Source: Zhengitettix transpicula
Lineage: Eukaryota > Arthropoda > Insecta > Orthoptera > Tetrigidae
Direction: 5' to 3'
DNA: 64,000 nt
Assembly (NCBI GenBank): GCA_037074705.1
Contig: CM073596.1
Span: 59,385,619-59,449,618 of the forward strand
Of the stretch, positions 42,938-55,586 are shown piece after piece. Made by a program: the position numbers and the translations under genes. Positions within the stretch are counted from its first letter, which is position 1. Every line of letters begins with the position of its first letter. A model generated the notes under the pieces. That model saw only the letters and a program-made list of their open reading frames with translations, was not told the origin of the DNA and made no database searches.

Positions 42938-44325
42938 CGCCCGACCTTCCTGATGCAGGTTTTTCTAGGGTTTTCCCTGCTTCTCTTTTAGGCGATTTGC
43001 CGGGTAGGATCTTTAAACCATAGCTCTGGGGCCTCACAGCAAACTCCTCTCCCGCTATCGGAAGGGCGTGGGACAAGTACCCAATGCCCGACCTACCTGA
43101 TGCAGGTTTTTCTAGGGTTTTCCCTGCATCAATTTAAGATGAATTGTCGCGTAGGATCCTTACACCATAGATCCCGGGGGGTTCATTATTAACCCTTAGC
43201 TGCCTGACTCCTCTTGCGCATCCCCCCTTTCAGCTTTTTTCCTATGCTATAAGAGGGGGAGTTGCCACTATGTGGATTACCCTATACATGGCCTGTCTTC
43301 TTTACCTCTGTCGGCATCGGAAGGGGCATGGGACGGGTACCAAGCGCCCGACCTACCTGATGCAGGTTTTTCTAGGGCCACTGCATCACTTTTAGGCGAA
43401 TGCCAGGTATGGCGGGGGCCTTACTTTACCCTTCCACATCCTTCCTTTCAAATCCTTTCCTATGGTAGTTTCCACCATGTGGATTAACCTCGTGTATCCT
43501 GTTATGTGAAAAAAAAAATATATTCCTGCATCTCTTTAAGGACAAATTTCCAGGCAGGATCCTTAAAACTACAGCCTTTCAGCCCTAGTTAATCCCTTTC
43601 AATTTTAATTATAATATATTTTTTCCCCCATTCCAAATGTCTTCCATGCCCAACCCTACTCTTCCACTGATGTCAGGCATCAACGACTCGTATCATTAAC
43701 CACGTTTTCTACAAGGTATTTCTATGACTTACGAATTTATTGATATTACTTTTGTATTGAGTTTCCACATGGTGGAAAGTACCATAGGAAAGGATTTGAA
43801 AGGAAGGATGTGGAAGGGTAAAGTAAGGCCCCCGGGCTACCCGGCATTCGCCTAAAAGTGATGTAGGGAAAACCCTAGAAAACCTGCATCAGGTAGGTCG
43901 GGCGCTTGGTACTAGTCCCACGCCCCTTCCGATGCCGACAGAGGTAAAGAAGACAGGTCATGTATAGGGTAAACCACATAGTGGCAACTCCCCCTCTTAT
44001 AGCATAGGAAAAAAGCTGAAAGGGGGGATGCGCAAGAGGAGTCAGGCAGCTAAGGGTTAATAATGAACCCCCCGGGATCTATGGTGTAAGGATCCTACGC
44101 GACAATTCATCTTAAATTGATGCAGGGAAAACCCTAGAAAAACCTGCATCAGGTAGGTCGGGCATTGGGTACTAGTCCCACGCCCCTTCCGATGCCGACA
44201 GAGGTAAAGAAGACAGGTCATGTATAGGGTAATCCACATAGTGGCAACTCCCCCTCTTATAGCATAGGAAAAAAACTGAAAGGGGGGATGCGGAAGGGGA
44301 GAGTCAGGCAGCCAAGGGTTAAAAA
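42938..44325. mobile_element. Rearranged cluster of element S sequences forming a large inverted repeat
   Basis: Plus-strand partial S units (42938-43485 and 43518-43600) face minus-strand ones (43762-44325). The arms 43052-43485 and 43762-44197 are inverted copies of about 435 bp with only scattered differences, centred near 43624. They share a variant joint found nowhere else in the window: GCCTGTCTTCTTTACCTCTG links the end of one unit to the middle of the next. On the right the unit is also repeated directly (GTCAGGCAGC at 44041 and 44303, 262 bp apart). It therefore formed by tandem duplication and then inversion. Confidence 0.85.
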
Positions 44326-44501
44326 TTTTATTGGCGCTTCCAGAGTTTATTTCAATAGTATTTGTGTTATGTAAGTTTTCAAGGGTTGAAAAATTCTCTG
44401 GGCTCTCCACCTACACAAGCAAACATGTAAATTATTTACCATAATTTTTGTAAATATTTGTAAATTTATCAACCGAAAATATTTTGTAGTTTCGTATCAC
44501 T

Positions 44502-44508
<7 letters not shown>

Positions 44509-44569
<61 letters not shown>
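44509..44569. repeat. (TA)n microsatellite
   Basis: About 30 perfect TA repeats. Confidence 0.97.
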
Positions 44570-44570
<1 letters not shown>

Positions 44571-45445
44571 CACATTCCAGAAGTATGTCAACTACTTTTC
44601 TTTTACAGTTTACTCTATCACCGTGTTTTTAATTAAAAATTGTAATTATTCCGTTGACGTACTTAAATTTCAGTTCATAATAATTAATCATACATCGTCA
44701 TTACACTGACCTAATATAATGCAATCTGTTTGGGAGAGAGAGAGAGAGCGAGAGACATCTAGTGGCGTTATTGAAATTAACGAAGCCGCGTAAACATCGG
44801 TAACACGAGTAACGTCCATTTTGCTCTATTACCAGGCTAATCTAGGCGTCGCAACGGTTTCCAATCAATCAGTCGTGAATATTCATCGAGCATGACGCTT
44901 CTGTCTGGCCATCTCTGTACTACGGGCGGCTTCGTGTCTGATAATGTACGGAAACGTGGGGAGGGTGGGGGGAAGGGGGTGGAATGCAACACGCAAAAAA
45001 CACAGTACCTAACGCTTTCTACGCACAGATAAAAAACAAACCACTGGCGAACTCCGTAACACACACGATTATTATAACCCCCTAAATACCAGAGCATTTA
45101 ATTATTCAATAACGTGGTCATGACACTCTTTGGACCACGTTGCAAAATTAATTGAAGCTTATTATAAACGTACCTCATCTGGCAGTTCTTCCACATAATT
45201 GTCGCTGTAAAGCTTAACTCCAACTTATGATTTTTGTTCTTTCTTTCTTTCTTTCTTTATTCCGCACCGGAACGAGGTGATTTTGATGTTGAAAGAAAAG
45301 AAGTGAAAGTTGATATAGAGAGGCAGTTGAGTTACAGGTAATATTGCTCCCCCTGCCCTTTCTCTTCGAACAACAAGAGGGGAAATACCCACAGAAAGTA
45401 ATAAAGAACGCTCTTGCTTTATTACGTCACATTCCACGGCAATGT

Positions 45446-45482
<37 letters not shown>

Positions 45483-45554
45483 TAAAACAATAGAAAATTA
45501 AATATACACTTTCCAATGATAAGAGATCATATCATAAATCGAATATATTCTTCT
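44570..45554. other. Mixed region; CpG-containing part at 44760-45060
   Basis: No gene. 44765-44960 contains several CpGs and no repeat match, and may be host sequence. (TTTC)n lies at 45237-45257 and (GA)n at 45447-45479. Confidence 0.4.
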
Positions 45555-46055
45555 TATAGACCAATAAACAAAAATAGACACGTGTAAAATAGACGCGTGG
45601 AGAAAATTTCATCCCCCCTCTCCTCTATTTCTAAAATAGGGAAGGGGTGAAAATTTTCAAACAAGCTCCAACGGCTGATAAAATATTTTTCGCGGCGTCA
45701 ATGACACCGAAAGTGTTTCTCCCGATGTTTCCTTATTTATAATTTCAACCCGTTCGGCAAGGCAAATGGAAGGGAAGTACCGATAGGGGTTTGGAGTGGA
45801 GGGGCGTTACATAAACATAGAAGCAGAAACCACCGATATTGGAGTCCAATCCGGGATTATTGATATCGCTGAGTTTAATTATGCCGGTTACGTTGTTGTT
45901 TAACCCCCCCTAGGAGTACGGGGTGGATGCAGAAGAAAAAAAAGGTAGAAAAATATTTATTATTATTTATTTTTCTTCCGCTTCCACCTCGCACTTAAAT
46001 GATTCCAATGATACGATCATGTCATATATTAATCACTGATATTATATTGACGTAT
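45555..46055 (-). repeat. Ancient dispersed repeat R1, reverse copy
   Basis: Reverse complement of 40190-40545, extended to the left by GACACGTGTAAAATAG and GTGTTTCTCCCGATGTTTCC. The latter is shared with GTGTTTCTCCCGATGAAG at 62788 in another copy. Confidence 0.72.
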
Positions 46056-47489
46056 ATAAAATTTAATTAGTTGGGTTCCAGACTAGTAATATTTAGAGGA
46101 TTACAATAATCTTTGGGCCTATGTAGCAGAAAAAAATAAAAACAGATTCTATTTTTCCAACATAAAATAATTATAGAAGAAGTTTAATATTATTCCTTGA
46201 ACAATTTGGAACTATTTTTTTCCCCTAACGATTTTAATTTTTAATCTGAAACTTTTTGTTTCAAGTCATAATAAGTCTCCTAGTACTATTAAGGCCATAA
46301 ATAAGAGATTTTTTTACGGAACTACTTAGGTACAATTTTTTTATTCATGCAGTAATTTATTACCTACGTTGCATATTACTATTTGTACCTAAATGAAGGA
46401 AACCTCTCTTTAATTAAGGGGGATTTAAACATTAAAAAATTTCTAGTGTCTTTCGTTTCTCGTTGAAAGGAAATTCCTTGGTAAAAATAGTTTCCCAGTG
46501 GTTCGTTGAGGACTTGGGGGAAAAAAAAAGGAACTGACGTGTGCAGTAATTTATGCAAAATAAAAACATTCATGGCCTCATAGATCCTGTGTAAAGCCAC
46601 GTTTAATATGAAATACGAGTGTCAATTTACCCTTGTTTCTAATTATTTTGCAGTAATGATAATTTTTTTTTTAACGTTCAGCGTTTTTAAGCTGTTGGTA
46701 ATTAGCTACTTGACGACGCCCGTCGATAAGCTGAAAAATACTGTTTACAACAATAGCACTTGATGCATTATTTTCCTAGGGGCGTATTAAATTTTATGAT
46801 GCGGGATATTCGGCAATTGCGTGGGATTTTTTTTTAAATTTTTTTCGGCGAGCGTTGTGGTTGGCTGATTTTCATAATGAAATGATCGAGAGAGATTCCA
46901 GTGCGAAAATGAAACTATGCATATTTCCAGTACCAAAAAAAAATTGAACAATGAATTAAAAAATTAAAAACAATTAAAAAAAATAGTTCTGAAGATTTTA
47001 ATAAAATGTATATTCAAAGGAAATTATATACATAAGTGGAGGTCAATTAACGGAATAATAAAACACGTTTTTTTTAAAAAAAAAAAATAATAGAACTTCT
47101 TTGATGTTCGAAACACTTTGATGTATGGCTAAAATAAATTTTTAATAATAAATAAAAATTCGTATTGATCGTTATTTTTATATCGTCGTTTAGTATCATA
47201 AGGATAAAATGGTGACTTCTCAGAGATTAGACAAGCTAGAGTAAGATAGTCTAGAATAATGTTTTGATAGTCATTATCCATGTGTAATTAAATATAATTG
47301 TTAAGTGTTCCTGGAAAAAAAAGTTTAAAAATTTCGAAATATCAGTATAAGAAACCTTAAAATTGCGGTAGTTATACAATACCCTCTGAGGATTATAAAT
47401 GATTTAATTACAGTTACTGTATTATACATAAACGAGTTATGAATGAATTTTGTAGGGAGTATTTAGATCTTAAAGGAAGGTTTTACGCT
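46056..47489. other. AT-rich stretch without recognised features
   Basis: No gene or repeat supported. 46680-46900 is slightly less AT-rich. Confidence 0.5.
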
Positions 47490-48115
47490 ATCCATTAATG
47501 GATGCACACGAGGATCAGCAAGCAGTCGGACGGAACAGAAAAGAGAGAGAAACGTCTGCTAATGATGTTGATGCAGCTTGGTGCCCTTTTCCATCTCTCT
47601 TCCTCGAGTTTGTTGCAAGGCGTCGAGTTGCTGCTTCCTTTTTTTTTGTCTTAAGCCTCCCCCCCCCCCAAGTCCTTGTGACGTTGGCGTCTTTATAACT
47701 AGAAGGCCAAGACGCAGCGCCGGGGACCGTATAATTAAGGGAGGGAAACTGCTGAGACAAAGATGAAAGGAACACGATTACAATTGCCCCGCGCAAAGGC
47801 ACTAATTACCTGTCCCCGTCGCTGTTTCGCCGCCACCGTCGTTCAGCTGCAATTGTAACGAGGAAAGCGCGAATATATAGCGAAGATAAATTCTCGCCGG
47901 AATGTAGGCAACCCGACACACGCGCCAGTGCGACGTGAAACTTCACCTCGGCTGCAATTAGGGGAAAACTCGTGGAACACCACCACCTGGTTCAATCTCA
48001 CGACAATTAGAGGTGGAAAAGCGGGGGCGTCACTACTGACGGTCAAGGTACAGAAATACACTCAACTGCGAACTAAACTCAGAGGAACATACTCTGCAAA
48101 TATCGGTACATGAGG
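47490..48115. promoter_or_regulatory. Apparently unique CpG-containing block, candidate regulatory DNA
   Basis: GC content rises sharply between 47780 and 48060, with GCCGCCACCGTCG, CAGCTGCAATTG, GCGCGAATATATAGCG, ACACGCGCCAGTGCGACG and GGCTGCAATTAGG. The paired CTGCAATT cores and lack of any repeat match suggest host non-coding sequence. Frames of 60-95 codons on both strands show no domain. Confidence 0.4.
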
Positions 48116-48483
48116 GAATGTGGCTGATTCAACAAAAAATTAGCAGCAAATTATGTTTATTTTACCTGCTCCGATATTCTGTCGCTAACTAAAATTCGCA
48201 TTTAATTTTCAGACGGAAAAATCCTAAATCCTTTAACTACAATAGGATTTTTACTTACATATTTACTTTTTGGAGTTAGTCTTGCTTTACAGTGCTTTTC
48301 ACTTTCAAAGTCTGTACCAAGGAGCACTTCTTCGACAAGCTATTCTTTTATAAATTTCCATAGTATATTAAATAATTATGTTCCAGCTTTATATCAAGAA
48401 GTCTTCCTTTTATGTTAATATGCCAACGAGTGCCTGGTATTCAAAAATAATTAATCATCATTACTTACTAATTTCTTTCGTAA
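48116..48483. other. No feature recognised
   Basis: AT-rich, no repeat match. Confidence 0.5.
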
Positions 48484-48672
48484 TCAATAAAAACAATCGA
48501 TGACCTTGTACAGACACTTTTTATATTTTATATAATGACGACGTACCTTTTTTCAGGTATTGACCATAATAACACAATGAATTAATTTGGTCAATACCTG
48601 AAAAAGATACGGAAGGGTATCGAAACGTCGTCTTGATAATAAAAATAAAAAGTGTCGGTATAAGGTCATCAA
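48484..48672. mobile_element. Foldback element with hammerhead-like motif (family ii)
   Basis: Outer ends CAATAAAAACAATCGATGACC and GGTCATCAATTGTTT. The plus motif (48597-48632) keeps stem GAUAC/GUAUC, GAAAC and GUC, but its core is CUGAAAA (G8 lost). The minus motif has lost about 10 bases between ACGACGTACC and TTTTTTCAGG. Confidence 0.75.
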
Positions 48673-48992
48673 TTGTTTGTTTTTTTAAAATAAAAAACAC
48701 GTTAAATTAAAAAAATCCATATTGGGGAAAACAAGTTTGTATTTCTTATTTTTTCCACAATTTAAAGAAAAAATGTAAGGGTAATTATTAGAAAAAAGTT
48801 CTCATGAGCAGAAGTAATATATTAAAATAATTATACGAACTCTGTTTCATGTTTTTAAATTAATTATTAGTTTCTGAACTATCAGAGAATCAAGCGAACT
48901 GATAAACTTCCAAAAGACTTTTTAAATTATATAACTCAATAAGCGAAATATTATGTTAGCGGGTGTTTTTTTTTTAAGATTTGTATTAACTA

Positions 48993-49754
48993 GTAGCTGG
49001 GTGCCCGGCGTTGCCCGAGATGTCATTTATCTATAACCCCCGATATGACTCCAATTTCGGCTGCTTTTGCGCAATTTTTATGTAATGCTACTCGAACCCT
49101 AATCATTATAATTAACTCTGAAAAATATTTCTTCAACGCAAATATCTGCCGTGTTTGCATGTTCCAAAATTTGCACCCTGCTACCCCTTCATCTGAGGGG
49201 TAAATGCCAATTTGAATGTCGTAACTAAACACAGTGACTTCCATAACCCTTGATTTGACTCCAATCTCGGTTGTATTCGCGTTATTTTACTGTAAAGCAT
49301 CTCCACCCCAAACCCGAAGGGTGTCCTTTTCACAGGGCGTAGGGGATGAAAATTGTATTCAGATAACATTGGTAGAAACACTATCAATATCTTTGACCCC
49401 TAAAAATATTTATCCGACTCAAATATCGGCTGTTTTAGTATGTTTAAATATTTCCACCCCTGCTTCTGGGGGTGGAAGACGCGTCTCACCCCGACAGTGT
49501 TTGTTTCCTGGTCGCAAAGAACACGTGTACGAAATTTGGTGAAAAATTGCTCGACTGGTGAAGCTTTGTATTTTATTTAGAAAACGTTTGTATGGGAAAT
49601 AGAAAAGGGCTGTTTTTAGGGTTTTCCCGAAAATTATTCGATTTTTTCTCGCCTTTTAAACCTTCCCTAGACCTCCACAAACATTTCAAGACTAAGATAA
49701 AATAAATCCGTTCAGTCGTTCTCGAGTTTTAGTGAGACTAACGAACAGCAATTC

Positions 49755-49755
<1 letters not shown>
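48993..49755 (+). repeat. Ancient dispersed repeat R1, longest copy with both ends
   Basis: Begins with GGGTGCCCGGCGTTGCCC and ends with AACGAACAGCAATTCATTTA directly before a (TA)n tract. Contains two related internal blocks (GATATGACTCCAATTTCGGC and GATTTGACTCCAATCTCGG) and ACGTGTACGAAATTTGGTG. No intact reading frame. Confidence 0.75.
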
Positions 49756-49801
<46 letters not shown>

Positions 49802-49940
49802 TAGATAGATAACTATGTTAAAAATACGAAAGTAAATCTGATCCAGACACTGAAACTTTTTTTTCTGCCGTATTTTGGTGAGTTCTCCTGATGATATTAT
49901 TTTTGCAAGCCGCAATTTCCATAGCGAGGTATAGGACACA

Positions 49941-49986
<46 letters not shown>

Positions 49987-50040
49987 TCTGTATCCCCCAC
50001 AAATTGTGTGTGTTTTTGTTTGTGTGTATGTGTGTGCGTG
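49756..50040. repeat. (TA)n, (GATA)n and (GT)n microsatellites
   Basis: (TA)n at 49758-49799 passing into GATA repeats to 49811, another (TA)n at 49944-49985, and a GT-rich tract at 50005-50042. Confidence 0.93.
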
Positions 50041-51735
50041 TGCTGGCCCACAAAGAAAAATATAAATGTGTATTCCGTGCTGGCATACTGTATCCTATGT
50101 TTGTAAATTTCTTATTTGCATTGTTCAGATCGAGGTGATGGTAAAAGTTTTACCATTGAGGAAAAATACTTTCATGTTGCGAAACACGGAGAAAGAATTT
50201 AAAATATAAACATAAATACAACTATGTAGATGTCAGTCGGTATCGTACAGAGTTTTTATTTACTTTGTAAGAGGGAAGTTCTCTTTATTTTGTAGCGGGT
50301 AGGGAGGGAATGTGATTCAAATATTTTTTTAAAAAAAATAAACTTTTTTAGTCCGGAGACTTTACAGTGTGATATAATGATCATAGTATCAAATAAAAAA
50401 AACCTGCTACAGCGGCCAACTTCCGATATTCTTTACCGCTATTTAGATTTACAATTACTGGCCACATGTCGACTTTTAAACAATAACGGGTTTAATTTTT
50501 TTTTTTTTAGGAAAACAGGCTGTGTGTGTGTTTGAAAATTACAGGAATCCGGGGTGGAATATATGTAGGGTATTTAAAATGAGGACAATCATAGTCTGTT
50601 CCAATATCCAGCCACTGTGGGTCACAACTGACACCGAGTAGAAAAACGTATTCATAGGTGGAGGCGGGGGGGGGGGGGGGGTGAGGGAGGGATAATAAAG
50701 TCACTTTGCGGAGAGTACAAACAGACTCTTCAACACCACACAAATCTAAAATCAATATATATATATATATAAATGGAGCGACAAATTGAGCTTAATGAAT
50801 GACTCTTCAAATTAACTTTCAGTCGCTGAAAGGCCACAAAAGAACACTTGTTCGTCGTCGAACAGGAGAGGGAGGGAGGGAAAAAAAGTGTGGAATAACA
50901 TCCATCAGTTCACGCAAACAAGTTTGAATGCCTCCCCCCCCGTCTCCACCCCTAACTATCAGCTGAAAAATGCAATCCTCAGTGACTCCACGAGAGGAAG
51001 TTAATTAATCTTGGGGGGGAGTCGTTCACTTCACTGTTAAGAGGTGACTTTTTTTTTCTAGCAACGAGATGTTGTGAGTTTTAATATCCCTAAAATAATT
51101 CAGATACCAGAGAGTTTTATTTATAAAAATGTAGTTTAAATAAATCACATATTTTCTTAGACAGTTCTACGGGTTTTTTTAAAAAAATTATTTAATCGTT
51201 AACGTTGACAGACGCATCCACACCCTTACCTTGAAAACTCGCTCAGGCAACGTTGAACCTTGACGAGGAAAGGAGAGGAATTGAAATTCAGTGCACTCGC
51301 TTTTCAGTTTCCACCCCCTCCCTCCTTAGAATATTTTCGACAGACACGTTACTACCCTTTCCCTTAAATTTATTTCTGTAGAAAGAACGAGCGTTACAGT
51401 TGTATAGAATCATTTGAAAATAAAAAAAAATGCAAAGCAACATTGAACTGTTTAAAAGTTAAATTCCGGTTTTAAGTTTGTAAACATGCGTTCGTAAACA
51501 ATTATTTATTCTAAAATCTCTGATTATTGATTTACAGTGTTACTTTTACTCGTAACTTTAACCCCCCCCCCCCCCCCATGATACATCGAGGATTGACTAA
51601 TTTATAATTTTTTTTTGTTGTTGAAGTCTTCAAATATGTCATCTGCAATCACATTCTGTCCGTTGTTTGTTGTTTAAATATAAAAATATTTATTTGTTGG
51701 TACACACCATTTCATAGAAACTCATTGCGATTAAA
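50041..51735. other. Unannotated region
   Basis: No gene. Landmarks are a T run and AGGAAAACAGGCTGTGTGTG at 50495-50530 (possibly a worn S 3' end), a G run at 50664-50680 and a C run at 51562-51578. Confidence 0.4.
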
Positions 51736-51740
51736 TTCAA

Positions 51741-52842
51741 CAAAAAGTAAGGTGAATTTATTTATAAAATATAAATACTTTATTTATTCTTCCACATCAA
51801 TGTCATCCCCCTTCAAAGTCATCCCTGTCGGATAAAACGCACTTTTTTCAACGCTTTTTCCAGTCCTCGAAACAGTCGGAATAGTCTTTTTTCCCGGGTA
51901 TAGCCTTCAAGACCTTCTTCGATTCGGTTTTTTATCTCCTCAATCGTGTCACAACGGCGTCCCCGCATTGGCCTTTTGAGTTTGCTGAATAGTCAGAAGT
52001 CGCATACGGTGGTTGAGGAACGATGTGAGTCGCGAAGAACCAATGCAGTGTGACATGGTGCATTATGGTGATGAAGGAACCAAGAGGTGTTCAGATGAAC
52101 AGCTTCACGCAAACGACGCATAACGCTCAAATAATATTCTTTGATAACAGTTTGGCCCCGCGGAAGGAATTCACAGTGCACCACATCACGACTGTCAACA
52201 TGACCTTGATATTCGCTGGATTGGTCGGCGGTTTCAGGGTCTCGTCTCCAGTGATGATGCATCTCAAGTGGTCCTGATGGTCAGACAGCAAAGTTTCACA
52301 CACATCAACACGACGGCTTTTGTCCCACCAATCGAGACTTGACGGGTTTGAGACACAAAACGTTCTTCAAAATGGTTTGGGCTGAGCCAAATGATATTCC
52401 AACACCATCAGCGAGATCTCTAATTTTCCATCGACGATTTTCAAGCACCAAATCTTTGATCTTTTGGACGTGGCCCTCGTCGGTAGACGTTGATGGTCAT
52501 CAACGCGTTCTCGGCCCTCTTTGAACTCGTTGTACCACTTATAAACGTTTTTTTGTGCCGTAGTTTGATCACCAAAGGCCTTCAACGTGTCCGCACAAGA
52601 ATATTCGTTCCGCAGACAAAATTTGATACAAGTTCTTTGCTCAACAAAATCACCCCCCATTGCAAAAATCGAAAAAATTCACTTTTGGTTGTTTACAAAA
52701 ACACACACACGTGTAACTCGGAGATAATTTAACCATTTTAACAAACAGACGCTTGGCAAAATATTATAGTCAGTCCTACCAACCTAGGAAAAAAAATTTA
52801 CCTGCCTTCCTAATACCCGGGACAATTTCACCTTACTTTTTG
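51741..52842 (-). mobile_element. mariner-family DNA transposon with 16-bp terminal inverted repeats
   Basis: The 16-mer CAAAAAGTAAGGTGAA at 51741-51756 recurs as its exact reverse complement at 52827-52842, giving a 1.1-kb element around a minus-strand transposase pseudogene. A few more bases outside (TTNANC) also match, so the true ends may lie some bases further out next to a TA. The length is slightly short for a mariner (usually about 1.3 kb), consistent with internal deletion. Confidence 0.9.
51790..52660 (-). pseudogene. mariner (DD34D) transposase, inactivated
   Basis: Cut-and-paste transposase. The N-terminal part (52660 down to 52367) starts MGGDFVEQRTCIKFC and contains the DNA-binding region VYKWYNEFKEGRERVDD, typical of mariner. 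After a frame change, ITGDET near 52240-52253 is the first catalytic Asp motif, but the residues that usually follow (WV...) are missing. EFLPRGQTVIKEYYLSVMRR and LHHHNAPCHTA follow (52180-52050). The usual sequence there is HHDNAP, so the second catalytic Asp is His. The third Asp region is shortened to TTVCDF followed by a stop, then LFSKLKRPMRGRR resumes and the C-terminal helix region continues to about 51790. Deletions, frameshifts and the D-to-H change make it non-functional. Confidence 0.9.
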
Positions 52843-53714
52843 ATCAATATCATCTTAAATATTATGTCACATAAGGGTTAGGTTAAACGGCCTGATTTTT
52901 ATTTTTGTGTGTGTGTGGTTCCTTCCGAAACATTTAGAATGTTGTAGTCATATTTTTTTTTTTACTTTTTCTATTGAGCGTAAAACATTCCAAAATAAAC
53001 TTTTAGTGCAGCTTCGCTCTTCTGATGAAATAAAGCTTAAAGATGCTGCACTAAGATGGGTTTTTATTTGTGATTTTCATCTCGTTTCCTTGAATTACTA
53101 TTCTCTTTTTTTTTACCGGATATATGCCACGGTTTATTTATTTTACGATGAGTATTAAGATAGTAATTTATAACGTATGTGACAGACAGACGTAACCCCA
53201 TTTACGTTTTCCTCGTGCAAGCCATTTACTGAGACACGGGCAAGTGAATTACACCCCCCCCCCCTCGAAAAAAAAGACAATTCAGGAGCTGCTACAAAAT
53301 TAACCACAATTTTAATATGAACCGAAATTCCCCGTACTTGTAAAAAAAAATAAACGAATAATGCTATTCCATTTGAGCCCCGAGAGCAATTTAGAACAGA
53401 GACGTGAAACAATCTGCCTCGCAGCCAATCGAATTGTAACATTGGGGCTGGTTCCTTTTTTTAAATTATGATAAAAATGAAATATTTCTAGGTTTTTTTA
53501 TTTTATTTTTCGTGATTTTGGGCATGTGGATGGTAGATATATTTACTCGTACACGGACGGCTTCATTTTTTTTTAAAATGCTGCTCCACTGCGTCCCTGC
53601 AACAACACAATCAGCGTGTGAGGTTGGGTTCCTTTTTTTTTTCAACTTGCATTTTAATGGAGCATGACACGAAGAATTGGAATGTATTTAATGAATTATT
53701 TTAAGAATTTTCCC
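52843..53714. other. No gene recognised
   Basis: AT-rich sequence. C run at 53255-53265. Nothing shared with other parts. Confidence 0.45.
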
Positions 53715-54030
53715 CGGAGGGACAGTGCAGTATCGTAACAAGTCCCTTGCCTGTCGCCCCCGTCGCCCCCTATTCACGCACAATAATAGAGGTGCGACAA
53801 TCGATGAGAGTGAGTCGAGGAAGAGGGGGGGTGGGGGACAGGAACGAAGTTATTTATGGCGTCGTAGATGAAGTGGCGATAGGAGAGGGTAGAGCCACAC
53901 CACCATTGCGCCCGCCCGTTCAACGTTTTATGAGAAGTAAACACCTCGGGGTCGGGCTTCTTGATGAAAGGCTAACATCTCTGGAAACGGCAATACGGCC
54001 TTCGGGGAGAACCACATTACGGTGACATAA
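53715..54030 (+). other. GC-rich block with an unassigned 92-codon frame
   Basis: An open frame at 53747-54025 starts MPVAPVAPYSRTIIEV and is Arg/Gly/Val-rich. I do not recognise any domain, and no splice or poly(A) context supports it. CpG content is higher than the surroundings. It could be a partial host exon, a CpG island or chance. Confidence 0.25.
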
Positions 54031-54850
54031 CGCTTCTTCGAAAACGATTTTATAAAACGAAAAGCTTCCAGATACCTAAATGGGGTTTATTATCTACGTA
54101 ACAGACCATCACCCCCTCCCCCCACCCCCACCCCCCAAAAAAAGTTCTCTCATGATTTTGTTACAGTAACAATTACGTCCAGTCACGCACCGTGGTCCCG
54201 GACGGTTATGGAGGACAAGAAGTGACTTACTTATAAAAGTCACCGCATGTCTTAAGACCTATATCACTGTATGAAATCGTTTCAATTATGTAAATATAGT
54301 GTAATGTACAAAATACACACGTTGGAGATAAATTATGTGGTTTTCAATTTAAATAAAAGAAAATTTACAGGATTCCACGTTAAAATTAAAACAAAGTTAA
54401 CCATTTTGATTTACCTTGAATTCATGACATTATATTTGTTTTCTTTTTTAAAACAAGAGTAAATGCCTTAGCTTCAATGAGAATCAAATCATCAGGGTCT
54501 CCAATAAAGGTAGAGAGTTGCAATTTTCGTCCAACGTTACAAAAGAAAATTATTAATTTAATCTACAATAACAAAATTTTATACGAAGAATCTAACAACT
54601 ATAAAAATCTAGCGATAAATGATTTTTACGTAAAGGCTAAAAAAAACTACGTGTCTACATACCATTTTTATTTCAGAGGTTCTCTGGTTTTTTGTTTTGT
54701 TTTTTGCACTCGTATATAATATTTTATTGCACTGGTGGTATTGCCGTCTCACTTCACAACAGTTGCGGCGCCTTCGTACTTTACTCTCGTACGAATAGTC
54801 TCGCTCAGTTTTACTGTAGAAAATCTTTAATAATTAATTATATATATATG

Positions 54851-54893
<43 letters not shown>

Positions 54894-55050
54894 GGCCTAT
54901 ACTTTGCTGAATTCCAGATTATTTACGAGAATCCCTCGGCTGGCCGCCAACTATTCCATCTAGCCGTGACGAGGTCGGTCAGTCTATCCAAACACTCTGC
55001 CATAACTACACTCAGCAGGCCCTCCAACAACACACTGACTGTACTACTAT
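54031..55050. other. Unannotated AT-rich region with (TA)n
   Basis: No gene supported. (TA)n with CA and GT interruptions at 54839-54891. C-rich run at 54112-54136. Confidence 0.5.
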
Positions 55051-55586
55051 TTTGTTTAGGGTAACAGGCTACATGAGGGTAATCCACATGGTGGCAACTC
55101 CCCTTTAATATTATAGGAAGGGATATGAAAGGGAGGATGCGGAAGGGTAGAGGAAGGTAGCCAAGGGTTAACTAGCCGCTCCCCCCCGGGCTATAGTATA
55201 AGGATCCTACCCGGCATCCGCCTAAAAGTAATGCAGGGAAAACCCTTAGAAAAACCTGCATCAGGTAGGTCGGGCATTGGGTACTTGTCCCACGCCCTTC
55301 TGATAGCGGGAGAGGAGTTTGCTGTGGGGACGCAGCATTCCCTTCTCCGTACCTCTACCAGTTTAGGAGGCAGCTGGCCGACTGTTCCAATGGGAATAGC
55401 GGACAACTCTTACCGTATGCCCAAGGTCTGTGACCCCGGAACATACACCTCTCAAAACAGGCAGAGGTGCCTCGGCTTGTAGGAACCTTAGTTCAAACAC
55501 CGGAGAGAGGAAAAGGCATCCCCAACGGTAGCCTCTTCGTGTCTCTCCTCCAAGGTTCTGCCTGCGAGAGAACATCCCTCGAAGAC
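55051..55586 (-). mobile_element. Element S copy 15, full length
   Basis: Minus-strand copy from a short T-rich end (TTTGTTTAGGGTAACAGG) to the 5' hairpin region CTGCGAGAGAACATCCCTCG. No convincing target duplication was seen. Confidence 0.9.

Noticed and set aside
49850..49925. CCTGATGATATTATTTTTGC followed by GCCGCAA as a ribozyme-like motif
   Set aside because: The core box is present but there is no GAAAC box and no stem.
50495..50530. T-run plus AGGAAAACAGGCTG as a further element S copy
   Set aside because: Only about 12 bases resemble the S 3' end and the rest is a GT microsatellite.
54477..54719. 80-codon frame starting MRIKSSGSP
   Set aside because: AT-driven Lys/Asn/Tyr composition with no recognisable domain.
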